A stretch of 64,000 nt of DNA from NCBI GenBank assembly GCA_963783145.1, contig CAWAMM010000003.1:124001-188000 (forward strand), in the 5' to 3' direction. Shown one piece after another: positions 16,381 to 26,463 of the stretch (its first letter is position 1; every line of letters starts with the position of its first letter). The stretch comes from DATGKG01 sp963783145. GTDB lineage: Bacteria; Desulfobacterota; Binatia; Binatales; Binataceae. Below the pieces are notes generated by a model that saw only the letters and a list, made by a program, of their open reading frames with translations, had not been told where the DNA came from and searched no databases. The position numbers and the translations under genes were made by a program.

Positions 16381-19275
16381 CTAACCGAGAGCGCCAATCT
16401 CGTAGGTGATCGCGGTCCCGATCCGGCGTGCCAGGTCGTAGAGCTTCAGCATCGGGCCGAACAGCGTGTCGTCCTCGACAGCATACGACAGCGACGGCTC
16501 GGTACGGTATTGCGATTTTTCACCGAAGTCGTCGCGGGTGGCCAGGTCGCCATCCTCGTGAGGAAAAATCATCCTTAGCCGCTCGACCGCGCCCGGCACA
16601 TCCATCTCGAGAATTCGCGCCAGGATGTCGTCGCGCGTCAGTCCCAGGTTCGGCCGAAAGTTCGGAATCTCAGTCGCCAGCACAGAGATCCGCTGGATTA
16701 CTGCAACCCGGATCCCATGCAAAAGAATCAGCCGCTGGCGCGCCGCCGTTTCCGCAGGTTCCATCTCCTCCAGGAGCCACAATTGATCCGATTGCAAGCG
16801 CCGGGTCAGCCGCGCGAGGCGATCGTAGCGATCGAGGCGTCCCGTCAGGCGCGCCAACTCGCGCAGCGCTCGCACCCGCGCGGGACGTCTGCTGCGCGCC
16901 GCTCCATTGAGCCACATCGCGGGATTGAGCGTATTCACATAGGCGCGCAACACATCGATTTCGGTGCGATCCAGCGCCGCGGTAACCATCTGCAGCGAGC
17001 GCCGAAAGCGAGCCGACTTTTCGCGCATCGCATGGAACATTTCCGGGTCCTTCGAAACCGCGCGCCCAACTCCATGCAAAGTAACCGCCATGAAGCCGAG
17101 TTGCTGCAAAATCGCGTTGTTGGGTATCGCTCTCAATTGTGAAGGATGCTCGATTTTCGACGGCCGTCCGCCTTCGGTCTCGCGCGCGACCGGCCGCGAT
17201 CCGGTTCGATAGAGCAGGTTCGCGCCGAACAGGCCCAGCAAGGCTGCGTAGTCAGGATCATCGACGAGGTCGGAGAACTCCTGCTGCACGGTCGCGAAGA
17301 ATTCGTACGCATAGTCCGGCGCCGCGTAAATCGGATCGTTGCCGGTCTCGTCGCTGACGTCGAAGGCGAACGCGAGGATCTGCCGCATGCTTGCGATCGC
17401 CGCGGCCGGCGTCATGAACGGCAGATAGCCCTCGCCGCCCTGAAAACTTATCTCCTCCTTGACCCGCAGCCCGCGCTGTTCGAACTCCATCCGGCTGATT
17501 GGCGGAGCCGCGTAGCGAAAACGATCGGCGAGCGTCAGCGGATGGCCACCGCGCCCGATCGATTCACCATGCGTGTTGAAGAGGACCGCTTCGAGCTTGC
17601 CGAGTCCCTGGCGCTCGAGCAGCTTCGCGAGACGCAGGCGCAGTCCCTCGATCCGAAAGGTCGCGGCCATCTGGCCGATGAATCGCCCCGAATCGGAGAA
17701 GCCGAACTGCACCGCGATACGTCCCTGCCGTTCCAGGTAGGCCCGATAATGCGGGCTCTTCAGCGCCTCCTCAATGACGCGCTGGCCACGCTCGAAGGCC
17801 TCCTCAGTCTCGAACAGCGGCGAAATCTCGACCCGATCCTCGACGCCGAATTGCCGCGCATAGTAGAGCGCCGCCAGCAACGTAAATCCGGTCTCGGTTT
17901 CGGCGATCAAAAAACGGATTGGCGTCTCGGCATCGATGAACTTGACGATCTGCGCCACCGTCATCATCAGCTGCTTGGCCGAGGCCCGCTCTTCCATCAC
18001 CGAACCGAAGCTGATGGCGGTGGGCCGAACCCGTACGAGCATGTCGTTGATGGTGTTGAAGTACGACCGTCGATTGGCCGGATCGTTGGGCTCGGTTTCG
18101 AGTCCCACCTGGCGGCGCACCGCGTTGTGCAATTGCGACGAGTTCAGCCGCACATGGATATGCGCCAGGCCGAGGCCGTGGGTGCGCATACTCGAGCGCA
18201 TCACCAGCAGCTCCTCGCGCCGCTCATCATCGGGGGCCGCGGGCAACGCCGCTTCGATCAGCGCGATCAGCGGTGCGGTCGTGACCAGCGCCTTGTCGCG
18301 CCCCGCTACCATCGCGCGGCCGAATGCCGCGGTCTTGGACGGGTCGCGGTTGGCGGCCTCGACTAACTCGAGCTGATCCGCGACGGTGGCGCTCGCGGTC
18401 GCCAGCATCGCCTCGAGCGGCTCCAGCGCATCGAGGAAATCGCCGGTGGCCGAGGCCTGGAGCTTTCCAACCTTGCCGCGATAGCGCTCGATCATCGCGA
18501 GCTTGTCGGCCAGTCGCGCCGTGATGGTGCGGGTCCAGGTCAAGTCGGTGCGGCCGTCCTGATCGTATCCCACCCAGGACGCCAGCGTGACGAGGCGTGG
18601 TTCGAGCCTGGTCCATTCATCAGGCCAATGCTCACGCGCCACGCGCAACGCCGTGCGATGTACCGCGTCCAACGCCTCATGCGCCTGCGTCAGCGCCTCG
18701 GTCACCCATGCGTGCTCAACTTCGAGCGATAGTTCCGGCGGTGGACGATGCTCGCTGCGCAAGACCGCGTCGATACGCTCTTGCCGGTCGGCGGGACCGA
18801 GCGCGGCGCCATCGATGGTCTGCCCGGTGGCCAATTCGGCAAGCTTATGCGCCAGCTCCAGCGTGATCGAAAAGGCCGGATGGGCGGTGAATACGACGCC
18901 AAACATGCAGCAGGCCATCGCCGCACGAAAGTCCTCGAAGCTGCCCGCGCTCGCCTTCCGCTCGATGATCGCCGCGATCGCGCGCCGATTCGCCTCGATT
19001 GAGTTCTCACCCAGGTAGTTCGCCAGGCGCGTTGCGCGATCGCTGAATGCCTCCGCGGTCAGCTGCTGCACCAGACTTTCCAGCTCGACCAGGTCGATCT
19101 CGCCGCGGTCAATCCGCAGCGTCAGCTCCAGCGCGAACAGCAAAATCGGATTGCTGAACGGGTCGGCCGCGGCCTGCGCGCGCACTCGATTGAGCATCGA
19201 GCCGAGCATTTTGGTGTCGATCGGTTCGGAGGTGTTGTCGCCGTTCGCTTCCGCCTGAATTTCGGCTCTACTCAT
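16381..19275 (-). CDS. Divergent phosphoenolpyruvate carboxylase
   Basis: About 964 residues, near the 880-970 usual for bacterial PEP carboxylase, which adds bicarbonate to PEP to refill oxaloacetate. Family landmarks are present but altered: FTAHPAFS in place of TAHPTE (catalytic His kept), FSDSGRFIGQMAA for YSDSAKDAG, THGESIGRGGHP for the HGRGGSIGRGG loop (two residues, including an Arg, missing), LRVKEEISFQGGEGY for the LRVTEQGE region, and GSRPVARETEGG with LRAIPNNAILQQ near the C-terminus. The fold is clear, but the shortened active loop leaves activity or regulation uncertain. I use the ATG at 19275, which has GGAG seven bases before it, over a GTG 39 bases upstream. Confidence 0.78.
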   Translation of the reverse strand: MSRAEIQAEANGDNTSEPIDTKMLGSMLNRVRAQAAADPFSNPILLFALELTLRIDRGEIDLVELESLVQQLTAEAFSDRATRLANYLGENSIEANRRAIAAIIERKASAGSFEDFRAAMACCMFGVVFTAHPAFSITLELAHKLAELATGQTIDGAALGPADRQERIDAVLRSEHRPPPELSLEVEHAWVTEALTQAHEALDAVHRTALRVAREHWPDEWTRLEPRLVTLASWVGYDQDGRTDLTWTRTITARLADKLAMIERYRGKVGKLQASATGDFLDALEPLEAMLATASATVADQLELVEAANRDPSKTAAFGRAMVAGRDKALVTTAPLIALIEAALPAAPDDERREELLVMRSSMRTHGLGLAHIHVRLNSSQLHNAVRRQVGLETEPNDPANRRSYFNTINDMLVRVRPTAISFGSVMEERASAKQLMMTVAQIVKFIDAETPIRFLIAETETGFTLLAALYYARQFGVEDRVEISPLFETEEAFERGQRVIEEALKSPHYRAYLERQGRIAVQFGFSDSGRFIGQMAATFRIEGLRLRLAKLLERQGLGKLEAVLFNTHGESIGRGGHPLTLADRFRYAAPPISRMEFEQRGLRVKEEISFQGGEGYLPFMTPAAAIASMRQILAFAFDVSDETGNDPIYAAPDYAYEFFATVQQEFSDLVDDPDYAALLGLFGANLLYRTGSRPVARETEGGRPSKIEHPSQLRAIPNNAILQQLGFMAVTLHGVGRAVSKDPEMFHAMREKSARFRRSLQMVTAALDRTEIDVLRAYVNTLNPAMWLNGAARSRRPARVRALRELARLTGRLDRYDRLARLTRRLQSDQLWLLEEMEPAETAARQRLILLHGIRVAVIQRISVLATEIPNFRPNLGLTRDDILARILEMDVPGAVERLRMIFPHEDGDLATRDDFGEKSQYRTEPSLSYAVEDDTLFGPMLKLYDLARRIGTAITYEIGALG

Positions 19276-19483
19276 CGCCTTACTCCGCTTTCGATTTGAC
19301 CGGCTTTGCGCCACCCGCGTGTCTGGCCATTGCGCCGATGCTATCGATCCTGGAAACGAGTCGATAGGAAATCGACGGCGGCGTCGCGATTCACTTGACG
19401 CCGCCGAGGGAGTGCTGACCCATGCGATGAAGAACTACGAGATCATCGCGAATTCGATCTTCGCGAAGTTGATTTGACGGGTC

Positions 19484-20482
19484 TTAGCCGCGCAACCCTG
19501 CGAGGCATCCGCTGCTTTCGAGGATCTTATCGAGCGCGGCATTGCCGCCGGCCGCTTTATACTTTTCGCGCAACACGGCCAGCGATCTCGCGTGATACTT
19601 CTGCGGCTTCTGGGTCCAGGTTCGGCCGCCTAACTCGACGCTGAACTCGTCGCGATTGCTTGCGATCGCGGCCGCGTTGGCCACCGTCCATGGCATGAAG
19701 AGCCGCCCCACCTGGCGCTCCAGCAGCGGGGTCAGCGTTGGCGCGAGGCTGGACCACGACTCGAAGTCGCCTTCGGCGCGGGGCCACGTCATCCGATGGA
19801 TCCATGCGAGCAGATTCGGCGCCTTCGCATCGATAATCGCGCCCGGCGTCGGGTCGCTCCACGCATTATAGAGCTGCCCCCACAGTCCGAAGTCAGCGAA
19901 CGCGGGTCGATTGCCGAACAGGTAAGCGCGGGTGGCGAAGTGCGGCTCGAGGATCGCCACCGCGTCGCGAAATGAATCTTCGATCTGCGCCGCGGTCTGC
20001 GGATTCGATCCGACGAAGGAGACGCGCGGCACCATCCGGTCGCGCACCATCTTCACCCCGCCGGCGAATTGCGCGTCGTCGGCGGTCGGATTCATCGAGA
20101 GCGCAATTCGGCCTGCGGCGGAGAGCTGATCGACCTCGCGCGCCCATCGATAATGGAACATCCACTTATTGCCCCATTCGTCGCCGAACTCCTCGAGCAA
20201 GGCCGAGAGGAATTTCGTCACCGGATCGCCGGGATGAATCGAAGGCTCGGGATGCCTTGCCTCGACATATTCGATGATCGGGGTTGAGTCTCCGATGCCT
20301 TGCTGGTCCGGAGTCACGAGCAGCGGCACCAGCGGCAGCTTCGCGAATTTCTGATACTCGCCCGCGGCGTCCTGATTGCGCGGAATCCATCGATGTGGAA
20401 TCCCCTTGTAGCGGAAGTACGAGCGGACCTTCACCGAGTACGGCGAAATCTCGACGCCGTGGATGTGATATTCGCTGGCCAT
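19484..20482 (-). CDS. Glutathione S-transferase family protein
   Basis: This 332-residue protein has an N-terminal thioredoxin-like domain (YHIHGVEISPYSVKVRSYFRYKG, then KLPLVPLLV with the cis-Pro and GIGDSTPIIEYVE with the glutathione-binding Asp-Ser) and a long all-helical C-terminal domain with the RPAFADFGLWGQL capping-box region. It is longer than the usual 200-230 residues, with an extra C-terminal extension after residue about 250. Likely substrates are electrophiles; nothing narrows it. It is divergent from the monooxygenase gene, with 177 bases between starts. Confidence 0.82.
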   Translation of the reverse strand: MASEYHIHGVEISPYSVKVRSYFRYKGIPHRWIPRNQDAAGEYQKFAKLPLVPLLVTPDQQGIGDSTPIIEYVEARHPEPSIHPGDPVTKFLSALLEEFGDEWGNKWMFHYRWAREVDQLSAAGRIALSMNPTADDAQFAGGVKMVRDRMVPRVSFVGSNPQTAAQIEDSFRDAVAILEPHFATRAYLFGNRPAFADFGLWGQLYNAWSDPTPGAIIDAKAPNLLAWIHRMTWPRAEGDFESWSSLAPTLTPLLERQVGRLFMPWTVANAAAIASNRDEFSVELGGRTWTQKPQKYHARSLAVLREKYKAAGGNAALDKILESSGCLAGLRG

Positions 20483-20659
20483 GATTTTCTCCCTCGCGGC
20501 GAGTATCGCACACGGAAGGCACGCGTAAATATCGCCGCCGAGCTTGAAATTTTGGCCGCATTTGTGTTTCGCTCAAATAGACCTGAACGATCGGTATGGC
20601 ACCGACGACGGGTACTTGAAAAATTCGCGTGCGCTGCGGCCACGCCAGGAGCTTGCTCG

Positions 20660-22495
20660 ATGAGTGAGACCAACAATATTTCGTCCGCCAACAACGGCGC
20701 CGAAGGCTACGATTTCGATCCCGATGCGCTGCGCAACAAGTATCGCGAGGAGCGGGACAAGCGCGTCCGCGTCGACGGCAATCAGCAGTACGTCGAGGTG
20801 AAGGGCGACTTCAGCCGCTACATCGACGATCCATATGTAGATCCGGGCTTCACCCGCGCGCCGCTGAACGATGAGGTGCAAGTAGTGATCATCGGCGGCG
20901 GTTTCGGCGGCCTGCTGGCGGGCGCACGCCTGCGCGAAGCCGGCGTGCAGAGCATTCGCGTCATCGAAAAGGGCGGTGATTTCGGCGGCACCTGGTACTG
21001 GAATCGCTATCCCGGCGCGCAGTGCGATATCGAGGCTTACATCTATCTCCCGTTACTCGAGGAAACCGGCTACATGCCGAAGGAGAAGTATTCCTACGCG
21101 CCGGAAATCCTGGAGCACTCGCGCCGCATCGGCAAGAAGTTCGATCTCTATCGCGACGCATGCTTCCAGACCCAGATCAAAGAGATTCGCTGGCTCGAAG
21201 ACGAATGCCGCTGGCTGATCACCACCAATCGCAACGACAACATCCGCGCGCGTTTCGTGGTGATGTCCAATGGGCCGCTGAACCGCCCGAAGCTTCCCGG
21301 CATCCCCGGCATCGATACATTCAAGGGACATACTTTCCATACCAGCCGATGGGACTACGGCTATACCGGCGGCGATACCACCGGGAACCTGCACAGGCTC
21401 GCCGACAAAAAGGTCGCCATCATCGGGACCGGCGCGACTGCGGTCCAGTGCGTGCCCTATCTCGGCAAATACGCGCAGCAGCTTTATGTCTTCCAGCGCA
21501 CTCCGTCCTCGGTCGATGAGCGCGGCAATCGTCCCACCGATCCCGAATGGGTCAAGACCCTGACTCCGGGTTGGCAACGCCGTCGCATGGAGAACTTCAA
21601 CGTCCTCGTCTCCGGCGGCAGCCAGGAGGAAGACCTTGTCAGCGACGGATGGACCGACATCATTCGCAACCTCGGCTCGATTCTTCCCCGGAAGGCGGAT
21701 CCGAATGATCCTACCTCGCCGGAAGAGATGGGACGCCTGATGGAGTTGGCGGACTTCAAGAAGATGAACCAGGTCCGCGGACGCGTGGACAAAGTGGTCA
21801 AGGACGCGGCGACTGCCGAGGCGCTCAAGCCGTGGTATCGCCAGTTTTGCAAGCGCCCCACCTTCAATGACGAATACTTGCCCGCATTCAACCGGCCCAA
21901 CGTCAAGTTAATCGATACCAAGGGGCGCGGCGTCGATCGCATCACCGAGAAGGGGCTGGTCTTCGACGGCGTCGAGTACGAGGTCGATTGCATCATCTTC
22001 GCGACCGGATTCGAGGTCGGCACCGCATACACGCGGCGCGCGGGATTCGAGGTCTACGGACGCCGCGGCAAGTCACTCACCGATTATTGGTCCGATGGGA
22101 TGAAGACGCTGCACGGCTTTTACAGCAGCGGCTTCCCGAACTGCTTCCACATGGGCATCACGCAGAATGGGTTGACGGCGAACTTCCCGCACATGCTGCA
22201 GGAGCAGGCGACGCACATTGCCGATGTCATCCAGCATGCGCGGGCGAACGAGGCACGCGCGCTGGAGCCTACGCCGGAAGCGGAAGCTGAATGGGTGCAG
22301 ACCATCAAGGACAAGGCGCTCAACAACGAGAGCTATTTGGATGCCTGCACTCCCGGTTACTACAACAACGAGGGTCACGTTAAGGAAGGAGGTTCGGGAT
22401 TCGTCGGCACGCTTTACGGCGGCGGCCCGGTCGAGTTCCATGACCTGATCAAGAAATGGCGCGCGGAAGGAAAGAAGGGGCTGAAGCTGAGTTGA
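20660..22495 (+). CDS. Flavin-containing monooxygenase, Baeyer-Villiger type I
   Basis: About 611 residues with two Rossmann folds. The FAD motif is GGGFGGLLAGARLREAG near residue 78, the second fold has IIGTGATAVQCVP, and between them lie the family marks GGTWYWNRYPGA (about 109-120) and the fingerprint FKGHTFHTSRWDY (about 221-233). Such enzymes use NADPH and oxygen to insert an oxygen beside a ketone, giving esters or lactones, or hydroxylate similar substrates. An N-terminal extension of about 75 residues precedes the FAD fold, as in cyclododecanone and steroid monooxygenases. AGGAG lies seven bases before the ATG at 20660; a longer frame exists but overlaps the GST promoter region. A strong terminator follows. 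Confidence 0.88.
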   Translation: MSETNNISSANNGAEGYDFDPDALRNKYREERDKRVRVDGNQQYVEVKGDFSRYIDDPYVDPGFTRAPLNDEVQVVIIGGGFGGLLAGARLREAGVQSIRVIEKGGDFGGTWYWNRYPGAQCDIEAYIYLPLLEETGYMPKEKYSYAPEILEHSRRIGKKFDLYRDACFQTQIKEIRWLEDECRWLITTNRNDNIRARFVVMSNGPLNRPKLPGIPGIDTFKGHTFHTSRWDYGYTGGDTTGNLHRLADKKVAIIGTGATAVQCVPYLGKYAQQLYVFQRTPSSVDERGNRPTDPEWVKTLTPGWQRRRMENFNVLVSGGSQEEDLVSDGWTDIIRNLGSILPRKADPNDPTSPEEMGRLMELADFKKMNQVRGRVDKVVKDAATAEALKPWYRQFCKRPTFNDEYLPAFNRPNVKLIDTKGRGVDRITEKGLVFDGVEYEVDCIIFATGFEVGTAYTRRAGFEVYGRRGKSLTDYWSDGMKTLHGFYSSGFPNCFHMGITQNGLTANFPHMLQEQATHIADVIQHARANEARALEPTPEAEAEWVQTIKDKALNNESYLDACTPGYYNNEGHVKEGGSGFVGTLYGGGPVEFHDLIKKWRAEGKKGLKLS

Positions 22496-22522
22496 TCGCG
22501 CGTTTCAAATATCGGTAAATCA

Positions 22523-22561
22523 AGCGCCGCGGCATCCTCGATGCCGCGGCGCTGCGGTTTT
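22523..22561. terminator. Bidirectional terminator after the monooxygenase
   Basis: A perfect 13-bp stem (22523-22535 with 22541-22553) with a 5-base loop, followed by GCGGTTTTATT. It also reads as a terminator for the convergent gene ending at 22560. Confidence 0.75.
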
Positions 22562-23147
22562 ATTTGCCGGTCCCGCTGCCTCTGAAATTCATCTTGAAGG
22601 AGCCGTTGCTGTTGATCGCCGCGGTGAAGTTCGCATAGCCGGATGAAAAAATGCTCGACGTGGCGATGGCGAATGCGCCGCTAAGCTGCTCGTTGCTCGG
22701 AGCAGTACATTCAGCACCGGTCGATTCCAACGTCTCGCTGTCGTTTTTCGCGATCAAATCGATCTCGGCGACAAACGGAAAACATTCCGATGAAGGGGAT
22801 TGCCCCACCGCCGGGAGGCCGAAGCCCGCACTCGTATCGATCGTCACGATAACATCCGCGCTGCCGTTTCCGATCACCGTGCTGGAAAACCTGGATCCTT
22901 GAACCAGGGTGCATACACAGATGTGTCCGCTCGGGCACTGATTCGCGAACCCTAGATTGCCGCGCGTGCATGCACCGGGAATGGGGCTTGCCGCTTTTCC
23001 CGATATCGAACCTTTAAGGGTGTAATTCTTGCCCGTTTTTAATGCGAGCCCGCTGGACGGTTCCGCCTCCGCATCCTGCGCCCGCACCCATGAAACCGAC
23101 AACGCCACGCCGACAGCAATTACCACCGCAACCACAACCGCCTTCAT
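22560..23147 (-). CDS. Secreted protein of unknown function
   Basis: The 195 residues begin with a clear signal peptide (MKAVVVAVVIAVGVALSVSWVRAQD, cleavage likely after VRA). The mature part is rich in Ser, Gly and Thr, with four cysteines in the middle (GACTRGNLGFANQCPSGHICVCT), a pattern suggesting disulfides, and ends in a beta-rich tail. I do not recognise the family. It stands alone between convergent and divergent neighbours. Confidence 0.55.
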   Translation of the reverse strand: MKAVVVAVVIAVGVALSVSWVRAQDAEAEPSSGLALKTGKNYTLKGSISGKAASPIPGACTRGNLGFANQCPSGHICVCTLVQGSRFSSTVIGNGSADVIVTIDTSAGFGLPAVGQSPSSECFPFVAEIDLIAKNDSETLESTGAECTAPSNEQLSGAFAIATSSIFSSGYANFTAAINSNGSFKMNFRGSGTGK

Positions 23148-23287
23148 CGCTGCTCCTCCTCATCCCCAAAAGTTTGCACCACCTCAATGAATATGGCCGT
23201 GCCGAGGTGAAAATGCACTAGCCCAGGCACCATCGTCGCGCTATACGGATAAAACCTTGACAAATTTTTCCGGGAGCAAATTCATCG

Positions 23288-24142
23288 ATGGGCAAGCTCG
23301 ATAAAAAAGTAGCAATCGTCACCGGCGCCAGCCGCGGCATCGGCCAGGCAATCGCGGAACTGTTCGCGAAGGAAGGCGCACGCGTCATCTGCACCGCGCG
23401 CACCCTGCACGAGGGCGAGCACAAACTGCTCACCGGCTCGCTCGAGACCACGGTGGCCGGCATCAAGAAGGCCGGCGGCGAGGCGAGCGCGGTGACTTGC
23501 GATGTCTCCTCGGAGGCCGAATGCGAAAAGCTCTTCGACGAAACCCATCGCATCTATGGACCCTGCGATGTGCTGGTGAACAACGCCGCGCTGACCTACT
23601 TCATCCCGGTGAAGGATTACGACACGCGCAGGTGGATGCGATCCTACCAAATCAACCTGCACGCGCCGTTCATCCTCAGCAAGCTGGCGCTCAAGGATAT
23701 GATCCCCCGCAAGTCGGGAGCGATTCTCAACATTTCATCGGCCGCGGCGGTCGGCCCCGGCCGTGGACCATATAAAGGTGATGCGATCATTCGTGGCGCC
23801 GTTTGCTATGGCTCCGAGAAAGCCGCGATGGAGCGCATGACACAAGGACTCGCCGAGGAAGTTTACGAGGACGGCATCTCGGTGACCTGCCTCTCACCGT
23901 CAGTGGTCGTGCCGACGCCGGGCGCGGTCTATTTCCATCTCACCAGCGGCGACGACGATCCCAACAGCGAGCCGGTCGAATGGATGGCGGATGCGGCGCT
24001 GCTGCTGGTCAGCGAACCGCTCGACAAGGTGACCGGCTGGGTCACCTATAGCCAAGTCGTCCTAAAGGAATACGGGATGCTGAAAAAAGCAGGCCGCGGC
24101 TTCGGCTTCGATCGCAAAGGCAGCGGCTACAGCCAGATATAA
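23288..24142 (+). CDS. Short-chain dehydrogenase/reductase
   Basis: A classical SDR of 284 residues: TGASRGIG at residues 12-19 binds the nucleotide, NNAA follows beta-4 near residue 96, Ser lies in NISSAAAV, and the catalytic Tyr174-x3-Lys178 is in CYGSEKAAM. An insertion of about 20 residues sits between the Ser and Tyr (GPGRGPYKGDAIIRGAV). The C-terminal extension is typical of larger SDRs on acyl or steroid substrates. It lies four bases upstream of a CocE-type hydrolase and so heads a three-gene operon (SDR, hydrolase, VOC protein), perhaps for breakdown of an ester or ketone compound. Confidence 0.88.
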   Translation: MGKLDKKVAIVTGASRGIGQAIAELFAKEGARVICTARTLHEGEHKLLTGSLETTVAGIKKAGGEASAVTCDVSSEAECEKLFDETHRIYGPCDVLVNNAALTYFIPVKDYDTRRWMRSYQINLHAPFILSKLALKDMIPRKSGAILNISSAAAVGPGRGPYKGDAIIRGAVCYGSEKAAMERMTQGLAEEVYEDGISVTCLSPSVVVPTPGAVYFHLTSGDDDPNSEPVEWMADAALLLVSEPLDKVTGWVTYSQVVLKEYGMLKKAGRGFGFDRKGSGYSQI

Positions 24143-24146
24143 TCGC

Positions 24147-26006
24147 ATGCCGAATCTCACTCCGCTGCTGCCGCCGAAAATCGCGCGCGTCGACACGTCG
24201 CTCTACCTCGTCGAGCGCGACGTGATGGTGCCGATGCGCGATGGAGTGCGCCTCGCCGCCGACTTCTACTATCCGGCGCGCGACGGTAAACGCCTCGAAG
24301 GCAAGTTTCCCGCCATTCTGGAGCGTACGCCGTACAACAAGGGCGGCCGTTTCCATGGGATGCCGCCCTACCCATGGCAGCCGTTCTATGCGAGCCGCGG
24401 CTACGTCTGCATCTCGCAGGATACTCGCGGGCGGTTCAAGTCCGAGGGCACCTGGCGCATGATGATCGATGATGTCGCGGACGGCTTCGACACCGCGCGA
24501 TGGCTCGTGGAGCAACCGTGGAGCGACGGCGGCTTCGGCATGATCGGCACCTCTTATGTCGGCGGCACTCAACATGCGATGGCGCTCGCGAATCCTCCCG
24601 GCCTCAAAACCGTGGTGCCGGTCGATGCGGTGGTCGACGCCGGCTATTTCGGCATGCGTTACGGCGGAGCATGGGAGCTGCGGTTCACGAATTGGATCTT
24701 CTCAATGGCCGCGCCCGAGGGCAGCCACGCCGCACGCGATCCCGCCACTCGCGAGGCGCTCGACGAATGCGCTCGCGACGTGCGCCATCACATCTCGAAT
24801 CTGCCGATTCGCAAGGGCGCGACGCCGATCCGCCTCGCACCCGAGTACGAAGAATGGATCGTCCATGCGATGAGCCATGGCGAGAATGATGCGTACTGGA
24901 AGCAGCCCGGCCTCGGGCTCACGCACAACATCGACGCTTACAAGGACGTTCCTGTTTTGCTGGTCGGCGGATGGTATGACTCGTGGGCGCGCCAGACCAC
25001 GATGAGCTACGCCGCACTGTCGAAGAACAAGCGCGGGCCGGTCCGGATGATCCTCGGGCCGTGGATTCACGGCTCGCATATGATGTCGATGCATGGCGAC
25101 ACCGACTTCGGCGCGAGTGCCGCGCTCGACGGCCTCGAATTTCGCCTCCGATGGTACGATCGCTGGCTGAAGGGAATCCACAACGGGGTTGAGAATGAAG
25201 CGCCGGTGAGAATTTTCGTGATGGGCGGCGGCACTGAAGCGACCAGTCCCGACGGACGCCATCTTCATGGCGGCGTGTGGCGCGACGAGTACGAATGGCC
25301 CCTCGCGCGCACGCAATTCACGCTCTATTACCTTCACGGCGACCGCTCACTCAGCGTCGAGCCGCCGCGCGACGCGAGCAGTTCAACCGGCTACGACTAC
25401 GATCCGCGCGATCCGGTGCCCAGCATCGGCGGCAACGTTTCCTCGGCGATGGAGATTATGCAGCAGGGCGCATGGGATCAGAAAGGCGGCGCGCACATCT
25501 GGAACTGCACCGACGAGGTTCGGCTCTCCTCGCGACCCGACGTGATCGTCTTCACGACGCCGCCGCTCACGGAGGATATCGAGGTCACCGGCCCGATCGA
25601 TGTGAAACTGTGGGCGTCGTCATCGGCGCTCGACACCGACTTCACCGCAAAGCTCATCGATGTGCATCCGCCGACCCGCGACTATCCCGAAGGTATCGAG
25701 ATGAACCTCGAAGATGGCATCATCCGCGCGCGATTTCGTAACTCGCTCGAACGCGCCGAGCTGATGCAGCCCGGCGAGGTTTACGAATTCACCATCCAGC
25801 TCTATCCGACCTCGAATCTGTTCGAGGCCGGGCATCGGATCCGCCTCGACATTTCGAGCAGCAACTTTCCGCGCTTCGATCCGAACCCCAACACCGGCGA
25901 GCTGCTCAACGATCACACCCACACCGTCGTCGCGCGCAACACCATCTTCCACGATGTGACGCATCCGAGTCATGTGATCCTGCCGGTCATTCCGGCCGCG
26001 CGATGA
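24147..26006 (+). CDS. CocE/NonD-family (X-Pro dipeptidyl-peptidase S15-like) hydrolase
   Basis: This 619-residue protein has an N-terminal alpha/beta-hydrolase domain with RDGVRLAADFYYPA and the nucleophile elbow GTSYVGGTQ near residue 137, a His-containing GPWIHGSH region near residue 308, and a C-terminal jelly-roll domain (about 420-610, ending RLDISSSNFPRFDPNPNTGE) as in cocaine esterase. It should hydrolyse esters or acyl-amides; the substrate is unknown. Its stop overlaps the start of the VOC gene by four bases (ATGA), so the two are translationally coupled. Confidence 0.88.
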   Translation: MPNLTPLLPPKIARVDTSLYLVERDVMVPMRDGVRLAADFYYPARDGKRLEGKFPAILERTPYNKGGRFHGMPPYPWQPFYASRGYVCISQDTRGRFKSEGTWRMMIDDVADGFDTARWLVEQPWSDGGFGMIGTSYVGGTQHAMALANPPGLKTVVPVDAVVDAGYFGMRYGGAWELRFTNWIFSMAAPEGSHAARDPATREALDECARDVRHHISNLPIRKGATPIRLAPEYEEWIVHAMSHGENDAYWKQPGLGLTHNIDAYKDVPVLLVGGWYDSWARQTTMSYAALSKNKRGPVRMILGPWIHGSHMMSMHGDTDFGASAALDGLEFRLRWYDRWLKGIHNGVENEAPVRIFVMGGGTEATSPDGRHLHGGVWRDEYEWPLARTQFTLYYLHGDRSLSVEPPRDASSSTGYDYDPRDPVPSIGGNVSSAMEIMQQGAWDQKGGAHIWNCTDEVRLSSRPDVIVFTTPPLTEDIEVTGPIDVKLWASSSALDTDFTAKLIDVHPPTRDYPEGIEMNLEDGIIRARFRNSLERAELMQPGEVYEFTIQLYPTSNLFEAGHRIRLDISSSNFPRFDPNPNTGELLNDHTHTVVARNTIFHDVTHPSHVILPVIPAAR

Positions 26007-26380
26007 AGGTCGTCTCTCTAGATCACGTGCAGCTTGCGATGCCGGCCGGGCGTGAGTCCGAAGCGCGGGCGTTTTACGCAGGCATCCTCGGTATCCCCGA
26101 GCAGCCCAAACCGCCCCACCTCGCGGCGCGCGGCGGATGCTGGTTCGAGCGCGGCGCGCTCAAGATTCATCTCGGCGTCGAGAAGGATTTCACTCCTGCG
26201 CGCAAGGCGCATCCCGCGCTTATCATCAAGGACCTTCCGACGCTGGTCGCGGCGCTGAAGCGCGCCGGCTTTCGCGTGGTCGAGGATGAGCCGCTGGAAG
26301 GCTTCGACAGAGTCTACGTTGATGACCCCTTCGGCAATCGCATCGAGCTGATGGAGCCGCTAGACAGCCGGAAGTCATAG
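26003..26380 (+). CDS. VOC-superfamily (glyoxalase/dioxygenase-like) protein
   Basis: The 125 residues fold into two beta-alpha-beta-beta-beta modules: one starts VSLDHVQLAMPAGRESEARAFY (His4-type metal ligand region), the other ends DDPFGNRIELMEP, with the Glu ligand in the classic FGNRIELMEP motif. Such enzymes bind a divalent metal and act as dioxygenases, isomerases or resistance proteins. It is coupled to the upstream hydrolase by a four-base overlap. The reaction is not predictable. Confidence 0.82.
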   Translation: MKVVSLDHVQLAMPAGRESEARAFYAGILGIPEQPKPPHLAARGGCWFERGALKIHLGVEKDFTPARKAHPALIIKDLPTLVAALKRAGFRVVEDEPLEGFDRVYVDDPFGNRIELMEPLDSRKS

Positions 26381-26463
26381 CTAAATCCTTAAGGTTGTAG
26401 CCGCGGGTTTTGGTGGCCGAATGGAGTAGCGGCGCTAAGGGTGCAATTCGAAAGTGCGAAAAC

